IMG/VR virus record: IMGVR_UViG_3300025301_000050
Location: 1 to 35,075 of that record
Length of the DNA: 35,075 nt
Direction: 5' to 3' (one strand)
Source: a virus
Made by a program: the position numbers and the translations under genes. Positions 28,473 to 35,075 of the stretch are shown piece by piece; within the stretch, counting starts at the first letter, position 1, and each line of letters begins with the position of its first letter. The notes below the pieces were generated by a model, which did not search any database, was not told where the DNA came from, and was given only the letters and a program-made list of their open reading frames with translations.

Positions 28473-30788
28473 ATGGGTTTTTTATCTTCATTATTTGGAA
28501 CAAAAAGAAGTAGTTCACCAAGTTCAACTGTTGTTCAATCAAGTAAATTACCAGAAGAAATAGCTCCTTTTGTTAAGGAGATCCTTGGTGAGGCACAACA
28601 GTTATATAAAGGAGAATTAGCTAGAGGTTATCAACCATATACAGGTGCAACTATAGCTCCTTTGACTCCTGATCAAGAAGCTGCTCTGACAGGACTTGCA
28701 GGATTACCCGGAACTACAACACCTTTCCTTGAGAAGGCTACAGAAATTTATGAGACAGGTGGAGAAAGATTTACACCTGAGATTGCCGAAGAGTTTATGT
28801 CTCCGTATCAAAGAGCAGTAACTGACATTGAGAAGAGAGAAGCTCAAAGACAATTTGAAAGAAATATTATGCCTAGATTTGAGGCTGAAGCTGTAGGGGC
28901 TGGTGGTCTTACAGGTCTTGGTACAAGAGCAGGAGTAGAAGCAGCAGAACTTCAGAGAGGACAATCACAACTTCTATCTGATATAGAAGCTAAAGGATTG
29001 CAGAAAGCTTATGATGATGCCAGAAAAGGATTTGAACAACAAAAGCTTAGAGAACGAGGCATGGCAGCAGATCTGTCTGGACTAGGTACTCAGGCTTTAA
29101 CAAGTAGAATATCAGAATTAGGAGCGCAAAAGGCAGCAGGAGAAGAGAGACAGGCATTAGGCCAATCTGCTTTGGATGAAGCTTATTATAAATTTTTAGA
29201 GAAACAGCAATTCCCTCAAGAAACATTAGCACAGTATTCAGGAACTGTTTATGGTAATCCTCTGGCTAAAACATTTGATACAACTGACGTTACAAGTAGG
29301 CCACAACCTAGTACAGGACAGTCTCTCTTAAGTCTAGGTCTTTCAGGTCTTGGTATGTTTGGTATGGGAAGAGGAAATATTTATGGGGGAGGTTTCCCTA
29401 TTAGAACCGCAGGAGGTGGATCTATAGGAAGACTATCAGATAAAAATCTGGGTAAGTATATGAGAGAAGGTTCTGGTGCTATCTCTGCTGGTGATAGAGA
29501 TCAATTAATGAGAATGTATAAGAGTGGTTTGTCTGGACTCCCTGTGATAAGAAGGCAAATGGGTTCAATAGGAACAGATCCTGAAGCTTTTGGAGAGCCT
29601 ATTAATTGGAGAGAAGTTGATCGTACTATAGGAAAATATGCTGGTCCTCCTGCAAGATATATTAATAAAATACTTACAGACTTAGCAGGTGCGCCTGTTG
29701 ATGTTGCAACTCAAGTATTAAATAAATTAGGAATAACTAGTATAGCTCCTTCACAAGCAATAGGAGGAAGTCAAAGTATTAAAAGAGGAATGAAAAATGT
29801 ATTAGGATCAGAAGTACTTCCTCCTCCAACTACAGAAGAAATAATGGCTACTTCTTCTAGACAACCTGATTTAGAAGTTGATGTAACTACAATAGAAGGT
29901 GTTGAACCTCCCGGTACAGTACCTACAAAAGACGATATTTTGAAATTGAAAATGGAAGAAGCTAAACAAGATACAGATAAAGAAAAAAAAGTAGGAGTAG
30001 TTGAACAAGCAGATATGTTACTCACAGAACCTAAGAAACCAGATACTACTAAAAAGGATGACGTAAGTGGTTTTGGATTTATTAGTAGTATGATAGAAAA
30101 TAATACTAAATTTCAAAAAATGATTGATGAAGGAATAACATCAGTAAACGACTTACAAGATCAATTAAAAGAGGCTATAGGTCAAGATAAGAAAACCAGA
30201 AAAGATTCCAGAACAAAAAGAAATGAACTTGCTTTCTGGAAAAGTTTACTTATAGCTGGAGAAGCTGTTGGTTCAGCAGATCCTTCTCAAGGTTTTCTAG
30301 CTGCTGCTGCTAAAGGTGCGTCTGCTGGAGGAAAATCTTTAGTAGAAGCACGTATGAAATTAGCAAAGGAAGCTGAAGGAGATGGTCAAAGAGCTATTGA
30401 TGCAGCTAAAACTTTACTGGCTGTAGAGACTGCTGATATTAAATTACAACAAGCTGCATTAGGAGTAGAAGGAAATCTTCTTACAGCAATGGCGAATTGG
30501 ACTAAGGCAAATAAAATAAAAACAAATCCACAAACATTAACTGCTGCTGTAAGATACATTAATGATACAGTTAATCAAACTTTTAAATCTGCTACTGATG
30601 CTAGAAAAGGAGAATTTAGAAAATTATTATCAGCACATGTATTAGCTAATATAAATAATAAAGAGGAGTGGGCTAAGTACAGTATACCGGGAAGAGATAG
30701 AGCCTTCTCAGGTAATCCTAATATATCAGCTACTGATGCAATTAACCAAGTAAAAAGAGGTTTAACTGTAAGCGATACAAACAAATAA
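28473..30788 (+). CDS. Internal virion/ejection protein, 771 aa
   Basis: After a short N-terminal M-G-F-L-S-S-L-F-G segment, residues about 100-270 hold E-F-M-S-P-Y-Q-R-A-V-T-D-I-E and E-A-V-G-A-G-G-L-T-G-L-G-T-R-A, plus helical Ala/Gln/Arg-rich stretches. These are typical of proteins released into the host with DNA in podoviruses. A Gly-rich middle (about 295-315) and a charged helical C-terminal half with Thr/Lys-rich linker follow. No transglycosylase motif is seen. The second half with A-N-W-T-K-A-N is probably helical. AAAGGG precedes the ATG. Confidence 0.8.
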   Translation: MGFLSSLFGTKRSSSPSSTVVQSSKLPEEIAPFVKEILGEAQQLYKGELARGYQPYTGATIAPLTPDQEAALTGLAGLPGTTTPFLEKATEIYETGGERFTPEIAEEFMSPYQRAVTDIEKREAQRQFERNIMPRFEAEAVGAGGLTGLGTRAGVEAAELQRGQSQLLSDIEAKGLQKAYDDARKGFEQQKLRERGMAADLSGLGTQALTSRISELGAQKAAGEERQALGQSALDEAYYKFLEKQQFPQETLAQYSGTVYGNPLAKTFDTTDVTSRPQPSTGQSLLSLGLSGLGMFGMGRGNIYGGGFPIRTAGGGSIGRLSDKNLGKYMREGSGAISAGDRDQLMRMYKSGLSGLPVIRRQMGSIGTDPEAFGEPINWREVDRTIGKYAGPPARYINKILTDLAGAPVDVATQVLNKLGITSIAPSQAIGGSQSIKRGMKNVLGSEVLPPPTTEEIMATSSRQPDLEVDVTTIEGVEPPGTVPTKDDILKLKMEEAKQDTDKEKKVGVVEQADMLLTEPKKPDTTKKDDVSGFGFISSMIENNTKFQKMIDEGITSVNDLQDQLKEAIGQDKKTRKDSRTKRNELAFWKSLLIAGEAVGSADPSQGFLAAAAKGASAGGKSLVEARMKLAKEAEGDGQRAIDAAKTLLAVETADIKLQQAALGVEGNLLTAMANWTKANKIKTNPQTLTAAVRYINDTVNQTFKSATDARKGEFRKLLSAHVLANINNKEEWAKYSIPGRDRAFSGNPNISATDAINQVKRGLTVSDTNK

Positions 30789-30798
30789 GGATAACACT

Positions 30799-33700
30799 GT
30801 GGTAAAAACAGCAGCATATCAGTCGCAGTCTTATCAGGATACTCTTACTGAAATAGATGAGTACTTTGCTGGTCAGGGTATAGATAACCCGACTAAGGAA
30901 ATGGTAGATATCTTTATTGAATATAAAGATTATGATCCTGAACAATTCAGACAGCAATATACAGAGTATGAAAAAGATATTGAGAGTGGAGGTGATGCTA
31001 CTCAAGGTGGTACTTGGGTATCTAGAGTTCCGGGCAGGGCTGTAGGAGAACTTGCTAGAGGTATCTATGATGTAGGAGAAACTTTTCTTCCTGAAGGAGT
31101 AATGGAAACAGTTGATAGTACTATTGAAAGCATAGCAGAAGAAATGCCTGATTCTGTAAAAACAGAATTAACAGAATTCTTTGATCCTTTTCATGGAGAT
31201 GGTCTTGGAGGAACTGTAGAATATGGAGCAGGTTATATAGCTCCTATGGTTGCTAGTGGCTTGGGGATAGTAAAGGGTATAACCTTGGGAGCTAAAGCTT
31301 TAAATATTCCTAAATTAGCTATACCATTAGCCAGAAAAGAATTTAGTGCAAAAGAATTAAAAAAATTAGAGTTGCCAAAAGAATGGACTAAACCTGCTTG
31401 GCCTTTAAAATCTTCACCTATTAAGCCAAAGGCTGGAAAATTAAAACTTGAACATTCTGCAAAAGAAATAAATTTAGGTAAACCAATAAAGTTAGCTACT
31501 GGTTATGCAGCAGGTGTTACTCTTGTTGAAGATCCAGAAGAAAATCTTGTTAATTATCTTGTAGAAACATTTCCAGAAACACTTGATTTCTTAGAACCTC
31601 TTGCCATTAATCCTGAAGACGAGAAATCGAAACAATATCTTGATGCTTTCCTAAATAATTTAATAGGATTGGAAGCTCCATTTGCTGCTTTTTATTTAAG
31701 GGCTGGCTCACCTACTGCTACAGCATTAGCTAAAGCTGCCAATCGTATGGAGAAATCAGCCTTGGTTAATTCTGAACATAAGGTATCTTCTCTTATGGAT
31801 AAGATTAGAGTTCCTTTTAGAAACTTTACATCACGTAGAGGAACCGATGAAGATACTTTAGCATCCGTAATAAGAAATAGTCAAGCAGGTACATCAGCTT
31901 TAACTATTGTTAATGCTTTGAATAAAACTCTTAAAGAGAGTATGAAACAAACTTTTGGACGAGATGTAGGTCAACGTAATCTTGAACTTGTCAATAAAGC
32001 ATTAGGTGGAGAGAAGAAAGCTCTTGATGAATTAGCTAAGACAGTTAATCCAAAGACAGGACAAGCTGATGTATTGAATACAGTTCAAGAAATGAGAACG
32101 ATGATAGATGATTTGTCTGGAGATATATCAAAGAATTTAAATCCCGGTTCTTTACAAGCAACTATAGATAAGAACATAGGAGTTTATCTTAATAGATCTT
32201 ATAGAGCTTTTGATGATCCTACATGGAAAGGCATAGATGAAATAGATCCTGCAACTCTTGAGAAAGCAAGACAATATTTACTTAAGAAACAAAAGATACC
32301 TCCTCAAGATGTAGAAGCTGTATTAAAATATCTTGCTGGTGGAATGAAAGATAAAGGAGCCATCAATTTTCAGAAGTATGATAAATTTTTAAACAAATTA
32401 GCAGAAGCTCAGATAAGAGGAACAAGTCCTCTCAGTGGTAAGAGAAATATAGCACCTCAAATTAGAAATTTATGGGGCCAATACAGAGATCCGTTTAAAA
32501 GTTTTGGAAATACTTTTGAAAAACTTTCAGTTATAAAAGCGGAACAACAATTTCTCAGAGAGATAGCCAGTAACTTAAAAAAAAGAGGGCTTGCCTCTAC
32601 AGTAAAGGGAACAGGAGAAAGTTTAGAGAAGGTAGGACTAGATAGAATATCTAATCTGGGTAAGTTTGCTGCTGATAATATGGATAATCCATTGAAGGGT
32701 TTATATGCAGACAAAGCCTACACTGATATGATACAGAATGGGCTGGAAATTATGAAACCCAGTGGACCTATAATGAGACAGTGGATTAAAATGAAAGCTA
32801 TGTCTCAAATATCTAAAACTGTTTTGTCTCCTGCCACACATGCTCGTAATGTTATGGGTAATAATATTATGCTGGTAGCTAATGGTATGTTACCTATTGG
32901 TAAGAATGCAGGTAAGTTTATATCTAATCGTGTTCTTAAACTGAATGATAGAAAATTTGCTGAAGAGGTAGCAGAACTACGAAGGCTTGGCGTTTTAGAT
33001 AGTGATGTGAAGGCAGGTGTTATTAGATCAAATCTAGAAGATTGGGCTAAATTTGCCAATGAAGGTAGAAGTCATACAAGAATCGATAATATTTTAGAGA
33101 GAGCCAGAAGAGGAGCTAGAAAAAAGTTTGATCCTGTATTTCAATTATATAGAGATGAAGACAATCTATATAAAATGTTACACTTTAATAAAACAAAACA
33201 ATATCTGAAGAAGGCTTATCCTAAGATATCTGAAAATGAATTGATGGAGTTAGCAGCTAGAAGAACTAGGGATCTAATGCCTAACTATAATCTGGTTAAT
33301 AATGCTCTTAAGGGTTTAAGGAGATGGCCTGTTGGTGACTTCCTTTCTTTCCCTGCTGAGATGGTAAGAACAAGTAAAAATCTAGCTAAGTATACTATTA
33401 AGGATATTATGTCTGGTAATTCTACATTAAGAAATGCTGGTCTTAAAAGATTAGCAGGTATGTCTACTGTAGGACTAGGTGCAGATATAGCTGTAAATCA
33501 ATCAATGAATGTATTTGGAATATCTGAAGATCAGAGGAAAGCTATCGATGAATCAGGACCAGATTATGAAAAGTTTGTTCCTAAAATTTTTACAAGTCCC
33601 ATCAATAGAGATAAGAGTGACAGGATAGGTGTGGACTATATAAGTCTTGGTCCTATAGATCCATATGAGTATGTAAAGTTTTTTGCCAGAGCTGCTAACG

Positions 33701-34524
33701 AAGCTGTAGTAGGTGGACTTGATCCTGATAGGGATGTAGATTGGAATCAATTATCTATTGCTGCTTTTGATAAAGTTCTAGGTCCATTTGTTAGTCCATC
33801 TATGATTACAGAAGCTGCATTAAAATTATATAAAGGAGAATGGGATACGATGGCTCCCGGTTCAATGGAACAAGCACTAGGATATGCATTCGATCCCTTT
33901 AAGCCGGGGTTTTTTCCTCTTCTGGAAAAGAGAAGGCAATTTGAAAGAAGTAATGAAGCCAGAAAAGAAAGAGGATTAGGGCCAATAGGTAAGTATGGTA
34001 ATACCTTAACAGAGAAACAAACAGATTTATTACCTAACCTTATTGGTTTAGGACAAAGAAGAAGAGACATAACATTTGGAATGTATAATAAATTATACAG
34101 ACAAGGTAAAGCAGTTGAAGGAAGTAAGAGAGCTTTTCGTAACTCTCCTTCTTATAAAGATCAAACTTTAACAGGTCCAGAAAATGCTGAACAATTACTA
34201 GATGATTACACAACCTCTCAAGAATTTAAAATAAGAGAAGTTAAAAGATTAAAGAGATTAGTAGAAGCTTTTAATATATTAACTCCTGAAGGAGGAACAC
34301 TATCTCAAGAAGATTTCTTTAGAGGAATTACTAAAGATGAACAAAAAGAAGATCCTTCTCAATTAATTGACTTACTATATAAAGTTATGTCTAATGAATT
34401 TGAACCTGATGACTTAACTGATAATGATATGTTATATCTTCGGACTCTAGGAAAAGATTTAGATTTAAATAAACTCTATCAGATACGTGATCAACTTATA
34501 AATACTAAAATATCGAGAGACTAA
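30799..34524 (+). CDS. Giant internal virion/ejection protein, 1241 aa
   Basis: The largest gene in the window starts at a GTG (30799) with AAGGA about nine bases upstream. The protein has alternating helical and linker regions, an L-S-P-A-T-H-A-R-N-V-M-G-N-N segment near residue 676 and a region with R-R-W-P-V-G-D-F-L-S-F-P-A-E-M-V near 840. I recall such elements from very large phage internal proteins. No peptidoglycan hydrolase active site is evident to me. It likely enters the cell or spans the envelope during DNA delivery. There is no signal peptide. Confidence 0.8.
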   Translation: MVKTAAYQSQSYQDTLTEIDEYFAGQGIDNPTKEMVDIFIEYKDYDPEQFRQQYTEYEKDIESGGDATQGGTWVSRVPGRAVGELARGIYDVGETFLPEGVMETVDSTIESIAEEMPDSVKTELTEFFDPFHGDGLGGTVEYGAGYIAPMVASGLGIVKGITLGAKALNIPKLAIPLARKEFSAKELKKLELPKEWTKPAWPLKSSPIKPKAGKLKLEHSAKEINLGKPIKLATGYAAGVTLVEDPEENLVNYLVETFPETLDFLEPLAINPEDEKSKQYLDAFLNNLIGLEAPFAAFYLRAGSPTATALAKAANRMEKSALVNSEHKVSSLMDKIRVPFRNFTSRRGTDEDTLASVIRNSQAGTSALTIVNALNKTLKESMKQTFGRDVGQRNLELVNKALGGEKKALDELAKTVNPKTGQADVLNTVQEMRTMIDDLSGDISKNLNPGSLQATIDKNIGVYLNRSYRAFDDPTWKGIDEIDPATLEKARQYLLKKQKIPPQDVEAVLKYLAGGMKDKGAINFQKYDKFLNKLAEAQIRGTSPLSGKRNIAPQIRNLWGQYRDPFKSFGNTFEKLSVIKAEQQFLREIASNLKKRGLASTVKGTGESLEKVGLDRISNLGKFAADNMDNPLKGLYADKAYTDMIQNGLEIMKPSGPIMRQWIKMKAMSQISKTVLSPATHARNVMGNNIMLVANGMLPIGKNAGKFISNRVLKLNDRKFAEEVAELRRLGVLDSDVKAGVIRSNLEDWAKFANEGRSHTRIDNILERARRGARKKFDPVFQLYRDEDNLYKMLHFNKTKQYLKKAYPKISENELMELAARRTRDLMPNYNLVNNALKGLRRWPVGDFLSFPAEMVRTSKNLAKYTIKDIMSGNSTLRNAGLKRLAGMSTVGLGADIAVNQSMNVFGISEDQRKAIDESGPDYEKFVPKIFTSPINRDKSDRIGVDYISLGPIDPYEYVKFFARAANEAVVGGLDPDRDVDWNQLSIAAFDKVLGPFVSPSMITEAALKLYKGEWDTMAPGSMEQALGYAFDPFKPGFFPLLEKRRQFERSNEARKERGLGPIGKYGNTLTEKQTDLLPNLIGLGQRRRDITFGMYNKLYRQGKAVEGSKRAFRNSPSYKDQTLTGPENAEQLLDDYTTSQEFKIREVKRLKRLVEAFNILTPEGGTLSQEDFFRGITKDEQKEDPSQLIDLLYKVMSNEFEPDDLTDNDMLYLRTLGKDLDLNKLYQIRDQLINTKISRD

Positions 34525-34886
34525 TGCTGGAGCTTGGACCTAGAGAACTTCTGACTTTTGGAGTAGTAGTTACAGGAATAGCTACTACATGGGGAGTCCT
34601 GAAAGCTACGATTAAATCTATTACGGCAACTCTGGAGGATGTTAGAGAAGATGTAGCTGGTCTTAACCAACGGTTAGATAAGGTAGAGGCAAGACAAGCT
34701 GTTGCTCTGTCTTCTATTGATGTCATGGCAAAGGACATACTATCTCCCCAGATTCTGAAGGAAAGATCTGAAAGAGATGGAGCTATTGAAATGAGACTAA
34801 CAGCTATGGAAAAAGATCTGGATCGGTTTCATCGAATGCATAATGGAACACATCCTAATACAACTAGAACAAAGGAAAAAGAATAA
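34524..34886 (+). CDS. Holin-like protein, 120 aa
   Basis: One hydrophobic segment (about residues 9-26, L-T-F-G-V-V-V-T-G-I-A-T) is followed by a long amphipathic coiled coil with heptad-like Leu/Val/Ala (about 30-105) and a polar tail. A single membrane segment plus coiled coil directly before an endolysin fits a holin or a holin-associated protein, which would time release of the endolysin; a spanin is less likely because no lipobox is seen. The start overlaps the previous stop (TAATG). Confidence 0.65.
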   Translation: MLELGPRELLTFGVVVTGIATTWGVLKATIKSITATLEDVREDVAGLNQRLDKVEARQAVALSSIDVMAKDILSPQILKERSERDGAIEMRLTAMEKDLDRFHRMHNGTHPNTTRTKEKE

Positions 34887-35075
34887 TGTGGGAATACTTT
34901 TCTGTAGACGAACTTAAATGTAAAGGTACAGATGAATGTGAAATGGATGAAAGGTTTATGAAAAAGCTGGAAGCTCTTCGTCATGAGTTCAATGAACCAA
35001 TGATTGTAAGTTCAGGTTATAGACATGAATCCTATAACCAAGTTATTGGAGGAGCTAAAAATTCTCCTCACCTCT
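34886..35075 (+). CDS. M15-type peptidase endolysin (partial)
   Basis: The first 63 residues match the Peptidase M15 family (D-Ala-D-Ala carboxypeptidase-like): F-S-V-D-E-L-K-C near the start, L-E-A-L-R-H-E-F, S-S-G-Y-R (42-46) and V-I-G-G-A-K-N-S-P-H (53-62). H62 is probably the first zinc ligand of the S-x-H-x-x-G-x-A-x-D motif, whose remainder is outside the window. It should cleave peptidoglycan peptide stems at lysis. It begins by TAATG overlap with the holin-like gene. Confidence 0.88.
   Translation, partial: MWEYFSVDELKCKGTDECEMDERFMKKLEALRHEFNEPMIVSSGYRHESYNQVIGGAKNSPHL

Overview
The window reads as about 35 kb of an AT-rich, uncultivated marine tailed phage. It holds most of the virion structural module and the start of the lysis module. 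Tightly packed genes, ATGA/TAATG stop-start overlaps, a terminase-portal-scaffold-capsid series and a GroES-like co-chaperonin all support a phage. There is no long tape-measure-like gene, the portal is large (846 aa), and two very large late proteins (771 and 1241 aa) sit before the lysis genes; together these suggest a podovirus-like, short-tailed particle. A GIGHNRPP motif and several GG-Lys-rich proteins are of a kind I associate with phages of marine Alphaproteobacteria, but the host is an inference. I see no integrase, recognisable repressor, tRNA, CRISPR array or insertion sequence.

Left arm (1-1902, minus strand): five complete small genes of unknown function plus the first codons of a sixth. 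They are transcribed leftward, with a strong U8 intrinsic terminator at 651-683 inside the series.

Control region (1903-2655): 753 bp without a gene, lying between the leftward and rightward gene sets. It carries two of three perfect 17-bp palindromes (the third is at 1261-1277), four spaced copies of a 15-bp motif embedded in Fur-box-like sequence, a TTCGCA inverted repeat and an AT-rich sigma70-type promoter.

Right arm (2671 to end, plus strand): large terminase, an unknown 690-aa protein, portal, two small proteins, GroES-like protein, scaffold-like protein, two capsid-associated candidates and the major capsid protein. An adaptor candidate and a cluster of extremely basic proteins follow. 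Next come small proteins (one a nine-cysteine 47-aa protein), a second adaptor candidate and a zinc-ribbon-like protein. The tail-fibre and accessory block follows: a repeat-built 812-aa fibre, a seven-repeat RCC1-like propeller, a sulfotransferase-TPR-glycosyltransferase fusion, a tail-assembly-like protein, a secreted protein and a second fibre. Last are a 716-aa tail structural protein, small virion proteins, two giant ejection-type proteins, a holin-like protein and an M15 peptidase endolysin cut by the window edge. Three promoters with the same architecture (TTG-type -35, 17-bp spacer, TATAAT) precede the terminase, the 690-aa gene and the scaffold gene.

The least explained features are the control region, the fusion enzyme, the propeller, the basic-protein cluster and the cysteine-rich small protein. 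All family assignments were made by reading motifs; no database search was possible.
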